Part shown: piece after piece, positions 1 to 9,600 of the stretch
Layout: each line of letters begins with the position of its first letter
Position numbering within the stretch: position 1 is the first letter of the stretch
Assembly (NCBI RefSeq): GCF_024623065.1
Contig: NZ_JANJZR010000005.1
Coordinates: 1-64,000 of the forward strand
Length of the DNA: 64,000 nt
Direction: 5' to 3'
Source of the DNA: Bacteroides acidifaciens
Lineage (GTDB): Bacteria; Bacteroidota; Bacteroidia; Bacteroidales; Bacteroidaceae
The notes under the pieces: generated by a model
Database searches by the model: none
The model's input: only the letters and a program-made list of their open reading frames with translations
Told to the model about the DNA's origin: nothing
Program-made: the position numbers and the translations under genes

Positions 1-4
1 CATG

Positions 5-40
5 ACAAAGCCCTGGCTTGGGAAAGTCGGGGCTTTGTTT
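5..40. terminator. Rho-independent terminator-like hairpin
   Basis: A perfect 9-bp inverted repeat (ACAAAGCCC / GGGCTTTGT) with a 16-nt loop, followed by a short T-rich stretch on the plus strand and T-rich on the other strand too. It lies downstream of the sulfatase stop codon and could end that gene, a plus-strand gene left of the window, or both. Confidence 0.55.
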
Positions 41-83
41 ATACAAAAAAGAGGATGCATCGTTTCGACACACCCTCATTTTA

Positions 84-1535
84 TCATTGCATCTTTCCAG
101 CGGGGCGAACTTCCTTTCCCTTCCTATGCATATTACTATCCCCGCATTGCTTACGCATAACCTCAAGAGCTTGTTTCAACCGCTCTACTTCTTTAGGATA
201 AAGACTCTTAACATCGTATCGTTCTCCAGGATCACGTCGTAAATCATAAAGCGCCCAGTCTGTATAAGCTTTCGTTCGCGGTCCAGGTGTACCGTCATCG
301 TGAGGTAACGTACCATCATAAGTAATATAAAGATGAGGTTCGACCAATTTGAACCGTTCGTCTCGTACAGCATCCAATTGATTCTTTTGATCATAATAAT
401 AAAAATAGTTATGAGGCTTAAAACTTTTATCCCCTTGCATTAACGACAGGATATTCACACCGTCAATTTTCCGTTCTGGTAGTTGTCCGTCAACAATTGC
501 AGTTATCGTAGGTAAAATATCAATGCCACTAGTCAACTGATTACAAATCCATCCGGCAGGAATCTGCGCCGGCCATTTCATAATACAAGGCACGCGTTGT
601 CCACCTTCATATGTAACATGTTTTGCATCCCGCAGACCACCTGTAGAACCTGCCCTCATTCCAAAATTTATCCAAGCTCCATTATCGGATGTAAATATAA
701 CCAATGTATTTTCTTCTAAACCCGCTTCACGAACAGCTTTCAAGACTTCCCCCACACTCCAGTCCACTTCCATCATTGCATCACCAAAAAGCCCTTGTTC
801 GCTTTTGCCTCGAAATTTATCTGAAACAGGCAACGGAACATGTACCATTGTATGAGCAAAATAAAGAAAAAAAGGCTTTTTCCGCTGTCGATGAATAAAA
901 TCAACCGCATATTTAGTATAAAGTTCCGTCAATGAGTTTTGATCATCCATGGTTTTGATATACCTTTCGATTTTATTGCCATTATAAAGAGGCAACTCCG
1001 GACGTTTCATCACCCGCTCGGTTGGCACTTCCCCAGGACGCACCAAATAGCCATAAGGCCACATATCATTCGAATAAGGTAATCCGAAATATTCATCAAA
1101 CCCTCGTTGCAAAGGTAAATACTCAAACTCACTACCTAAATGCCATTTTCCCACAATTGCAGTTGTATAACCTACTTTCTTGACAATCTGTGATATAAAA
1201 ATTTCATCAGGATGTACGCCAATACCAGTTTCCGGCTTAATAGCTCCATAAATACTAATCCGATTCGGATAACATCCAGTCATCAATCCAGCCCTTGAAG
1301 CAGAACTGACTGAAGAAGGACTGTAAAATTGAGTAAAACGGACACCCTCAAAAGAAAGATGATCAATATTGGGGGTGCTATACCCCTGTGCACCTGTAAC
1401 AGTCAAATCACCATATCCCATATCATCCATATTAATCAGAATAATATTGGGACGTTTTATAGAAGGCTTATGTACCTTCTCCCCTCCCATCGCAACAAGC
1501 GGCGAGAGAGCCATTGAAATAAGCAGTTTATACAT
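84..1535 (-). CDS. Sulfatase, S1 family, serine-type active site
   Basis: Predicted exported arylsulfatase-type enzyme that removes sulfate esters, probably from host glycans. After a hydrophobic N-terminus (residues 1-18) comes the metal-binding stretch INMDDMGYGD (residues 34-43) and the sulfatase signature S77-S-A-S-R81, where Ser77 would be converted to formylglycine. This is the S-x-A-x-R variant, which in anaerobes needs a radical-SAM maturase (anSME). A second conserved block, GKWHLG, follows near residue 130. The length of 483 aa is normal for the family. The gene stands alone here, with no SusC/SusD pair or anti-sigma factor in view, so its substrate cannot be inferred. Confidence 0.93.
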   Translation of the reverse strand: MYKLLISMALSPLVAMGGEKVHKPSIKRPNIILINMDDMGYGDLTVTGAQGYSTPNIDHLSFEGVRFTQFYSPSSVSSASRAGLMTGCYPNRISIYGAIKPETGIGVHPDEIFISQIVKKVGYTTAIVGKWHLGSEFEYLPLQRGFDEYFGLPYSNDMWPYGYLVRPGEVPTERVMKRPELPLYNGNKIERYIKTMDDQNSLTELYTKYAVDFIHRQRKKPFFLYFAHTMVHVPLPVSDKFRGKSEQGLFGDAMMEVDWSVGEVLKAVREAGLEENTLVIFTSDNGAWINFGMRAGSTGGLRDAKHVTYEGGQRVPCIMKWPAQIPAGWICNQLTSGIDILPTITAIVDGQLPERKIDGVNILSLMQGDKSFKPHNYFYYYDQKNQLDAVRDERFKLVEPHLYITYDGTLPHDDGTPGPRTKAYTDWALYDLRRDPGERYDVKSLYPKEVERLKQALEVMRKQCGDSNMHRKGKEVRPAGKMQ

Positions 1536-1561
1536 ATCACATTTCTTTTTACTATTTTATA

Positions 1562-1590
1562 CAAAAATAGACGGTTTTCCCGTAAACAAA
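1562..1590 (-). promoter_or_regulatory. Promoter for the sulfatase gene
   Basis: On the minus strand, TTTG (1587-1590) and TATTTTTG (1562-1569) are 17 bp apart, close to the Bacteroidota TTTG/TAnnTTTG form, and end 27 bp before the sulfatase ATG. The spacer is slightly short. The rest of 1591-1850 shows no gene. Confidence 0.5.
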
Positions 1591-1854
1591 TGGCAAATAT
1601 TGAGTTAGTTCCATAAATACAAAACGAATGAACGTACACTTATATACCTATTTATCAAGCAAATAAATAAAAAAGACAATGCATTTATATATAAACTTGT
1701 CTATTACTTTTTCTCTCACTATTATCATTAAGACTACAATTTCTCTAGCACAGTGTGTGTGTACATATTCCAAAAGAAAAGAAACCAGAATACTACATGG
1801 GACGGGAAAAATTCTAAAAGAGAAACCGATATCAATCAACAGTATCTTACATAC

Positions 1855-1900
1855 AGAAAAGCACAAGATTAACCTCCACCGGTATCTCTTGTGCTTTTCT
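1855..1900 (-). terminator. Terminator of the nuclease-phosphatase gene
   Basis: A perfect 14-bp inverted repeat (AGAAAAGCACAAGA / TCTTGTGCTTTTCT) with an 18-nt loop, just downstream of the minus-strand gene that stops at 1919. Confidence 0.75.
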
Positions 1901-1918
1901 GTTTTATAGGATGAATGC

Positions 1919-3745
1919 TCAGACTGTAATATCCAATAAAACTTTTCCTTCTACATTCAGTACCTTAATCCGCAACTTATCTTTCTTCTTCTCCAGAATC
2001 ATCACCGTAGCACTATCCATCTTATATCCTCCACCGATAACAACCGGATAATTATTGCCTAACTCACCTTTCGGATGAAAAGCATATTTATGAGTATGTG
2101 CATTCAAGCTAACATTGAAAGGTGCCTTCTCTAATAAATTAGTCCATAAGTCGGCACAAAGATTTTTTTCAGAATTGCCATAAAGTGGAATATGGTGAAT
2201 AAGAACACGTTTCTTCGCTTTCTTGAATTCTTTGGCAGAAAGTTCTTTTTTCAGGAAATCGACCTGTTCATTACGCAATTGAGTAAAATCATTCAGACCA
2301 TAATACACCCAATGAGAGTCCAGTTTGTCTTCTCCGCAGTCCAACATGACAATACGGGTATCCCCCCAGTTGAAAGAACCGTAAGTCTTGTCTCCTACAT
2401 AGTCGTAATGATCGCGCAAACCAATAGAATATGCATTGCGGATTTCGTGATTACCGCGCATAAAGAAAGTCGGTATGCGGTCGCCATGAACACCTTCTGT
2501 CAGTTCGCTGATAAAAGCAGTCGCTTGATTATGATCGACAGGATCGTCTACACAGTCACCGTTGAAAACAACGAAGTCATAATCCACATTCTGTATTTGT
2601 TTGCACAGGGCACGGAAAGTTTTGGTATGCTGATGCAGGTCATTAAAAACAACGGCAGTAAAAGAATCCGTATCCGTTGCCGGAAGCGTGAACTCACTGA
2701 AAGACGACTGTGCCGTATTGCCGAACACCTTTTTATATGCCTGGTAAAGCAGCATTTCCTGTGAGCATACACGATAATAATACTTCTGACCGGGTTGCAA
2801 ACCGTCTATACGTATTTTGTGCAAGTAGTTATTGCAAACCACCTGTCCGTCTACGATTGTACGCGCACGTTTCAGTTGAGTAGTGTCCGTTCCATATTCT
2901 ACCCAGCAATATGCAGGGACGGTAGTTTCCCACATCACTGTAATGCCATTGCCTACCGGATTCTGCAAATAAGGTTTCGTGCGGAATATTTTGTTTGCTT
3001 CTTCGGCAGTTCGGAGTTCTACTAATATAGGGCGATGGTCGGAAGCCATAGGCTCATTCAATACCTGTGCGGATATAAGAGCGAAACCGTTTGCATTGGA
3101 TTTTAATGCCGCAATATAATCTATCGTTTCCTTCGGCTCTGGAGCAGGATAAGTATGCTGTTTGGGATTGGAAAGTAACTGAAAATCCTTTTGCAGTTCT
3201 TTAATAAAGTCGGATTCCGGTTCGGCATTCATGTCTCCTGCCAGAAAAAGAGGCTTTTTATAAGGAGTAGTAAACGATTTCACAATCTTCAATGATTCCA
3301 TTCGATCTTCTTCTGTCAGCGACATATGAGTGCAACAGTAAATGTAATCTTCAAATTCTGCGAGAACCAGGGCACGCTCTTCTTCTCTTCCCGGTAAAGG
3401 GATAGTTTGCAGGCGTACCGGAACTTGTCTGGTCAGTAATCCGATTCCGTATTTTCCACCATCAAAATCAATGGCAGGTGCAAAGTAGGCATGCATTTGT
3501 GTGCGCCCGGCAATTTCTCCCAACACATACTTCTGTCCGCTCCGCTTCGTCATGCTGTCCACTTCCTGTATAGCCACCACATCGGGAGAAGCGTTGTTTA
3601 TCACATTCGCTATACGCTGGAAATTACAGACATCATCCATGCCGTTTGCATTCTTGATATTGTAGGTCATCAATTTTAACGTGTTCTGAGCCTGTGCTGA
3701 AAAAACAAATAGAATAGCAATAATTAATAAAAGATTCTTTTTCAT
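1919..3745 (-). CDS. Secreted EEP-family nuclease/phosphatase fused to a purple-acid-phosphatase-like metallophosphoesterase
   Basis: Two-enzyme fusion of about 608 aa with an N-terminal signal peptide ending near AQAQ. The first half is an endonuclease/exonuclease/phosphatase (EEP) domain: LMTYNIKN, AIQEVDS, AGDMNAEP and ASDHRPIL carry its metal and catalytic residues. A fibronectin-like domain typical of purple acid phosphatases follows (KPYLQNP...VMWET). The C-terminal metallophosphoesterase has FNDLH, NGDCVDD, RGNHE, IHHIP and NAHTH. Both active sites look intact. A periplasmic or surface role in phosphate release from nucleic acids or phosphodiesters is an inference. An ATG three codons earlier (3754) is also possible; MKKN at 3745 gives the more typical signal peptide. 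Confidence 0.85.
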   Translation of the reverse strand: MKKNLLLIIAILFVFSAQAQNTLKLMTYNIKNANGMDDVCNFQRIANVINNASPDVVAIQEVDSMTKRSGQKYVLGEIAGRTQMHAYFAPAIDFDGGKYGIGLLTRQVPVRLQTIPLPGREEERALVLAEFEDYIYCCTHMSLTEEDRMESLKIVKSFTTPYKKPLFLAGDMNAEPESDFIKELQKDFQLLSNPKQHTYPAPEPKETIDYIAALKSNANGFALISAQVLNEPMASDHRPILVELRTAEEANKIFRTKPYLQNPVGNGITVMWETTVPAYCWVEYGTDTTQLKRARTIVDGQVVCNNYLHKIRIDGLQPGQKYYYRVCSQEMLLYQAYKKVFGNTAQSSFSEFTLPATDTDSFTAVVFNDLHQHTKTFRALCKQIQNVDYDFVVFNGDCVDDPVDHNQATAFISELTEGVHGDRIPTFFMRGNHEIRNAYSIGLRDHYDYVGDKTYGSFNWGDTRIVMLDCGEDKLDSHWVYYGLNDFTQLRNEQVDFLKKELSAKEFKKAKKRVLIHHIPLYGNSEKNLCADLWTNLLEKAPFNVSLNAHTHKYAFHPKGELGNNYPVVIGGGYKMDSATVMILEKKKDKLRIKVLNVEGKVLLDITV

Positions 3746-3779
3746 GTTTCTCATTTTTTGGGGTTCATGTTAAGCGGCT

Positions 3780-3810
3780 CAAAGGTAGTGAAAAAACAAA
3801 AAGCTGCAAA
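3780..3810 (-). promoter_or_regulatory. Promoter for the nuclease-phosphatase gene
   Basis: Minus-strand TTTG (3807-3810), 19-bp spacer, TACCTTTG (3780-3787): an exact match to the Bacteroidota sigma-ABfr promoter form, 26-35 bp before the start codon. Confidence 0.7.
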
Positions 3811-3998
3811 GATCAAACAAAGATGTATGGAACAAACAATACGGATATAATAAAATACACAGTACGATGTTGGTTACTAATTCAAATAAAGCACCTTTCG
3901 TTGGAGAAAGTTTAGAAAAGTTCCAAGTAAAATAATTCAAAGAAACGTCTTCTTTAAGGGAAAAAGGAAAAACAGGCAAAAACGATACACTCATAAAG

Positions 3999-4029
3999 TT
4001 TGTCGTTTTTGCTTTTTTAGGTACTTTTG
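3999..4029 (+). promoter_or_regulatory. Promoter for the NUDIX gene
   Basis: TTTG (3999-4002), 19-bp spacer, TACTTTTG (4022-4029), 40 bp before the NUDIX start codon. Besides this and the opposite-strand promoter at 3780-3810, the 3755-4068 gap shows nothing coding. Confidence 0.7.
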
Positions 4030-4068
4030 TAATCGAAAAGAACCAAATGCAGTATCTGCAAAAGAATT

Positions 4069-4593
4069 ATGAAACATCCTCTCGACCAATTCCAATATTG
4101 CCCCAAATGTGGTTCCTCACATTTCGAGGTCAACAATGAAAAATCCAAGAAATGTGCCGATTGCGGCTTTGTCTATTATTTCAACCCGTCCGCCGCTACC
4201 GTGGCGCTGATTCTGAATGAAAAGAACGAGTTGCTAGTCTGCCGACGCGCCAAAGAGCCCGCCAAAGGTACGCTCGACCTTCCCGGCGGCTTTATCGACA
4301 TGGACGAAACAGGAGAAGAAGGCGTAGCCCGCGAAGTATTGGAAGAAACCGGATTGAAAGTGAAGCAAGCCATTTATCAATTCTCACTTCCCAATATTTA
4401 CATCTACTCCGGGTTTCCCGTACACACGCTTGATATGTTCTTTCTTTGCACCGTAGAAGATATGAGCCATTTCTCGGCAATGGATGATGTGGCGGATTCC
4501 TTCTTCCTGCCTTTATCGGAGATACGTCCGGAAGATTTCGGGTTGGACTCCGTCCGGCGGGGACTTATACGGTTTCTGAGCCAGCATAACTAA
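4069..4593 (+). CDS. NUDIX hydrolase with N-terminal zinc ribbon
   Basis: Cytosolic pyrophosphohydrolase of 174 aa. Residues 11-32 form a zinc ribbon (C11-x2-C14 ... C29-x2-C32) and residues 73-96 a complete Nudix box (GGFIDMDE...REVLEETGL) with the catalytic glutamates. The layout resembles NudC-like or NADH-pyrophosphatase-like zinc-ribbon NUDIX proteins, but it is shorter than NudC and the substrate cannot be assigned. It has its own promoter and is a single-gene unit. Confidence 0.88.
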   Translation: MKHPLDQFQYCPKCGSSHFEVNNEKSKKCADCGFVYYFNPSAATVALILNEKNELLVCRRAKEPAKGTLDLPGGFIDMDETGEEGVAREVLEETGLKVKQAIYQFSLPNIYIYSGFPVHTLDMFFLCTVEDMSHFSAMDDVADSFFLPLSEIRPEDFGLDSVRRGLIRFLSQHN

Positions 4594-4649
4594 CCGGAGG
4601 CTTCATTAAACTTTCGGCATGCAAATTGCGTTCTAAGCGGAAAAGGGTG

Positions 4650-4657
4650 TATCTTTG
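4650..4657 (+). promoter_or_regulatory. -7 element upstream of the AAA-ATPase remnant
   Basis: TATCTTTG fits TAnnTTTG, 30 bp before the remnant's ATG. No clear TTTG was found at the expected -33 distance. Confidence 0.45.
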
Positions 4658-4687
4658 TAGCATTAGAATTCTAAATCTATCCTGGTC

Positions 4688-5704
4688 ATGAGCAAGATTT
4701 ACCCCATCGGAATACAGAACTTTGAGAAGATTCGCAGAGACGGATATTTCTACATCGACAAAACTGCCTTAGTCTATCAAATGGTAAAGACAGGCAGCTA
4801 CTTCTTCCTAAACCGCCCGCGCCGCTTTGGGAAAAGTTTGTTGGTGTCTACGCTCGAAGCCTACTTTGAAGGTAAGCGCGAACTCTTTGAGGGACAGAAG
4901 TATGCCGTGAATTAAGAACGTGTTACGATGGGTGTCATTTCGTAGAAGATTCTGTCGGCATATATAATCCGTTCAGCGTGCTTAATACATTCTTCAAAAT
5001 GAAGTTCGGTAGTTACTGGTTTGAAACCGGAACACCTACTTATCTGGTGGAATTATTAAAAGCCCATCACTATGACCTGCACTGTATGGCGCATGTAGAA
5101 ACCGATGCGGACATACTGAACAGTGTCGATTCGGCTTCGACCAATCCTATTCCTGTGATTTATCAAAGTGGATATCTCACTATAAAGAAATTTGACCAGG
5201 AATTTGCTACTTATCAGTTAGGCTTTCCCAATCGCGAGGTAGAAGAAGGATTTATGAAATTTCTGTTGCCTTTCTATGCAAATACAGATAAGGTTGAATC
5301 ACCTTTTCAAATTCAGAAATTCGTTCGTGAAGTACGCAGTGGCGATTATGAATCTTTCTTCCACCGCTTGCAAAGTTTCTTTGCCGATACACCCTATGAG
5401 TTAATACGCGACCAGGAATTACATTATCAGAATGTACTGTTCATCGTTTTCAAGCTTATCGGCTTCTATGTAAAGGCAGAGTACCGCACATCGCAAGGTC
5501 GTATTGACCTCGTGTTGCAAACAAACAGATAAATTCATATATGTAATGGAATTTAAACTGGAAGGCAGTGCCGAGGAAGCTCTCAGACAAATAAACGAAA
5601 AGAATTATGCGCAGCCTTTTGCAGCCGACCCTCGTAGGCTATTCAAGATAGGGATTAACTTCGGCAGTCGGACAAGGAATATTGAAAGGTGGATTGTAGA
5701 ATAA
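4688..5704 (+). pseudogene. Decayed AAA-ATPase-like / PD-(D/E)XK nuclease-like protein
   Basis: Remnant of a family abundant in Bacteroides (AAA-ATPase_like N-terminus with PDDEXK_9 C-terminus, usually about 500-550 aa). The first 75 codons keep the start (YPIGIQNFEKIR) and the Walker A region (NRPRRFGKSLL). They then run into a stop at 4915, where about 200 codons of the family's middle are missing. The frame re-enters near 4924 (YDG-x-HF ... GIYNPFSVLNTFF) and runs to 5532. There a tandem AAAC duplication (5518-5526 region) shifts the frame, and the nuclease-like end (YVMEFKL...) continues in another frame to 5704. Two independent lesions make this a pseudogene; activity is unlikely. Confidence 0.85.
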
Positions 5705-5814
5705 TACAAGAGCCGGGAAAGTGAAGTACAAGAGCTGGGAGAGTGAAGTACAAGAACGAGACAGAAGAAGTACAATACTTTAACAAATGAAGTAGACGAA
5801 TCAGATAGAAGTAG
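5705..5814 (+). repeat. Array of five decaying 22-nt tandem repeats
   Basis: Units start at 5705, 5727, 5749, 5771 and 5793, each 22 nt long. The first two differ at only two positions (TACAAGAGC[C/T]GGGA[A/G]AGTGAAG); later units keep the TAC/TAG start and the GAAG/GTAG end. The array begins immediately after the pseudogene's stop codon. No function is known. Confidence 0.7.
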
Positions 5815-5985
5815 CACTTAGTTTTAAATCCGGGCAGGCTCTTTCGATACCTTTTATCCCACCCAACAAAAAGTAGAGAAAGTTGCCTTCAGCTTCTCAA
5901 AAAGCTGCAAAATCAATAAATAAATTAAACACATACATCTATCCTGATATATGTCTACATAACCCACATATTGGACATATAGATT

Positions 5986-6051
5986 CACCGTGCTGTATAT
6001 ATATTGCCACCGTGCTGTACATATATAGCCACCACAATGGATATATATACC
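5986..6051 (+). repeat. Second array: three 22-nt tandem repeats
   Basis: Units at 5986, 6008 and 6030 start CACCGTGCTGTA or CACCACAATGGA and end in an AT-alternating tract (TATATAT). A weaker related unit of 21 nt precedes at about 5965. The array lies in the gene-free stretch 5705-6363, where I see nothing else apart from short hairpins. The spacing equals two DNA helical turns, so a protein-binding array is possible. Confidence 0.6.
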
Positions 6052-6363
6052 CACTAAATAGCTTGATGTCTGCGCCGTGCATGCATATATTCTATCCCCC
6101 AGCCCATACCTCTTCGAGCACCCGGCATATCGAATTCTCCCCACGGTTCAGAGATTCTGTTCTCATGGATTGACACCTTTGTTCCCGCACATCAAAGCCT
6201 CTAATCTATAATTACAGAAGAAACTGAAAGCTGAAAGCAGAGAAGTTGATGAAAAGTTGGGTTTAGCCCAAAACCTATTAAAAAGACCATTTAAGACCAA
6301 AGCACACAATCAGTCCATAATCTTAAATAATTATATTACACCACTCAAAATGAGAAGAATAGC

Positions 6364-6657
6364 ATGACTTTCATTATCTTTGTAATCGTCATTAGTTTAA
6401 TGGCCATCAAATTAGCCGCCATTAAGAATAAAGCCTGTAGTATGCAATTTTATGACCGAAAGACAGAAATAGCGATAGCCCTGACAGTCCTCAACCGATT
6501 CAACAAAACCGCCCTAATCGGAGAGGTAAAAAGAAACCCCATAAGAACAAGCATCTCCGTGTTGGGAAACGTGTTGGAAAAGAAGAGCGAAACTTTACAT
6601 AAAGAATTAAATGATTATAAAATAACTTTCAAAGGATTGTCTTTGGAAGATATGTAG
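6364..6657 (+). CDS. Hypothetical small membrane protein (doubtful)
   Basis: Open frame of 97 aa with one N-terminal hydrophobic segment (residues 2-20) and a basic soluble tail. I do not recognise it. No clear promoter or ribosome site precedes it, and its stop lies directly before the -7 element of the following TPR gene. It may be real or a chance frame in an AT-rich gap. Confidence 0.3.
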   Translation: MTFIIFVIVISLMAIKLAAIKNKACSMQFYDRKTEIAIALTVLNRFNKTALIGEVKRNPIRTSISVLGNVLEKKSETLHKELNDYKITFKGLSLEDM

Positions 6658-6665
6658 TACTTTTG
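6658..6665 (+). promoter_or_regulatory. -7 element for the TPR/outer-membrane operon
   Basis: TACTTTTG fits TAnnTTTG, 15 bp before the TPR gene's ATG at 6681. It places the transcription start too close for the upstream in-frame ATG (6663) to be used. Confidence 0.55.
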
Positions 6666-6680
6666 CATAAATACCCGATT

Positions 6681-9600
6681 ATGAAAAAAGAAATTATCAG
6701 ACTCATTTGCGCGGCTATCTGCAGCGCACCCATTATAGGACTTGCCCAGACAGGTGATAAGTTCACCTCGACTGACAACCTTTATAAAGAGGGAAAAGAA
6801 CTTTTCCTGGAAAAGAATTACGCTGCCGCCCTGCCGGCACTAAAGGCATTTATAAAACAAAAGCCAACAGCCAGCCTGCTTCAGGATGCGGAGTATATGC
6901 TGGTCAGTTCGGCATACGAGTTAAATGACAAGAACCGTATCGAATTGCTCCGCAAATATCTCGACCGCTATCCCGATACGCCTTACGCCAATCGAATTTA
7001 TTCACTGTTGGCTTCCTGCTATTTCTACGAAGGAAAGTACAATGAAGCGATGGCGCTCTTCAATTCTACCGACCTCGACTTGCTCAGCAGCGAAGAACGT
7101 GACGACCGCACCTATCAATTGGCTACCTGCTATCTGAAAACGAACAACCTGAGAGAAGCAGCCATCTGGTTTGAGACTCTCCGCGCCAACAGCCCCAAAT
7201 ATGCAAAAGATTGCGATTACTACGTTTCTTATATCCGCTACACACAGAAACGCTATAACGAAGCGCTGAAAGGTTTCCTGCCGCTACAAAACGATTCGAA
7301 ATACAAAGCACTCGTACCTTATTATATCGCTGAAATCTATGCACAGCTCAAAAACTATGATAAGGCACAGATTGTGGCACAGAATTATCTGTCGGCTTAT
7401 CCGGACAATGAACATGCAGCGGAAATGTACCGTATCCTCGGAGATGCTTATTACCACTTCGGCCAATATCACAAAGCGGCAGAATCATTCAATGCATATT
7501 TAAATAAAGACCATTCGGCTCCCCGCCGGGATGCCCTCTATATGCTGGGACTTTCTTGCTATCAGACGAAAGTCTATTCAAAAGCAGCCGAGACACTCGG
7601 TAAAGTGACAACTACCAATGACGCGCTTACACAGAATGCCTACCTGCATATGGGGCTCTCTTATCTGCAACTGGCAGAAAAGAACAAAGCCCGCATGGCT
7701 TTCGAACAGGCGGCAGCGTCCAACGCCAATATGCAAATCAAGGAACAGGCAGCCTACAACTACGCTCTCTGCCTGCATGAGACTTCTTTCTCCGCCTTCG
7801 GTGAATCCGTTACCGCCTTCGAGAAGTTCCTGAACGAATTTCCGACTTCTCCTTATGCAGAGAAAGTCAGCAGCTATCTGGTGGAAGTTTACATGAATAC
7901 CCGCAGCTACGATGCGGCTTTGAAATCAATAGACCGGATTGCCAAACCAAGCGCACAGATACTGGAAGCCAAGCAGAAGATACTGTTCCAATTAGGTACA
8001 CAGTCCTTTGCGAACGCCGACTTCGAACAGGCTCTGAAATATCTGAACCAATCCATTGCCATCGGGCAATACAACCGTCAGACCAAGGCAGATGCTTACT
8101 ACTGGTGTGGAGAATCTTATTATCGCCTCAACCGGATGACGGAAGCAGCGCGTGACTTCAACGCCTATCTGCAACTGACCACCCAGCCCAATAACGAAAT
8201 GTATGCGCTTGCCAATTATAACCTGGGATATATCGCTTTCCACCGGAAAGACTATACGCAAGCAAACAACTACTTCCAAAAATACGTCCAACAGGAAAAA
8301 GGTGAAAACACAACGGCTTTAGCCGATGCATACAACCGTATCGGCGACTGCCGCTTGCATGTGCGCAACTTCGAGGAAGCCAAACATTATTATTCGCAAG
8401 CCGAACAGATGAATACTCCTTCCGGAGATTATTCTTTCTATCAACTGGCTCTTGTATCCGGCCTGCAGAGAGACTATACCGGCAAGATAACTTTGCTGAA
8501 CCGCCTGGTGGGAAAATATCCCGCTTCTCCTTATGCCGTGAATGCGATTTACGAAAAAGGGAGGTCTTATGTATTGATGGACAATAACAATCAGGCAATC
8601 ACTTCCTTCAAGGAACTGCTGAACAAATACCCCGAAAGCCCGGTCAGCCGGAAAGCTGCGACAGAAATCGGACTGCTCTATTATCAGAAAGAGGATTACG
8701 ACCAAGCTATCGGAGCCTACAAGCAGGTCATCGAGAAATATCCGGGTAGTGAAGAAGCCCGTCTGGCTATGCGTGATTTAAAGTCGATTTATGTGGACTT
8801 GAACCGTATAGACGAATTTGCGGCTTTGGCAAATACCATGCCGGGACATATCCGCTTTGACGCCAACGAACAGGATTCACTGACCTATGCCGCCGCTGAA
8901 AAGATTTATATGCGAGGACGGATGGAAGAAGCCAAGACAAGTCTCAACAAATACTTGCAGACTTTCCCGGAAGGGGCTTTCAGCTTGAATGCACATTATT
9001 ATCTTTGCCTGATTGGGAACGAGCAGAAAAACTATGATATGATTCTTCTCCACTCCGGCAAATTACTGGAATATCCGAACAATCCGTTTGCCGAAGAAGC
9101 CCTTATCCTGCGTGCCGAAGTGCAGTTCAACCAACAACAGACAGCAGAAGCACTGGCTAGTTATAAGATGCTGAAAGAGAAAGCAACCAACGTAGAACGT
9201 CGCCAGCTTGCTGAAACAGGGATACTCCGCTGCGCCTTCCTGTTGAGGGATGATATTGAAACCATCCATGCTGCTACCGACTTATTGGCTGAACCTAAAC
9301 TCAGCCCTGAACTGAGAAATGAAGCCCTTTATTATCGCGCCAAGGCTTATGTCAAACAAAAGGCGGACAAGAAAGCAATGGACGACTTCCGCGAACTGGC
9401 AAAAGACACCCGTAATCCATACGGAGCGGAAGCAAAATATCTGGTTGCACAGTCGCTGTATGACGCGAAAGAATATGCTGCCGCGGAAAAGGAACTGCTC
9501 AACTACATAGAACAAAGCACACCGCACGCCTATTGGCTGGCACGTAGTTTCGTCCTTTTGTCCGATGTATATGCTGCTACGGGTAAGGACCTTGACGCAC

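Noticed and set aside
5705..6051. CRISPR array
   Set aside because: The 22-nt units are adjacent without spacers and diverge from each other; no cas genes are in the window.
5854..6173. Overlapping open frames of about 96 codons on both strands in the repeat region
   Set aside because: They arise from the repeat arrays and AT-rich sequence, have no start signals and resemble no protein.
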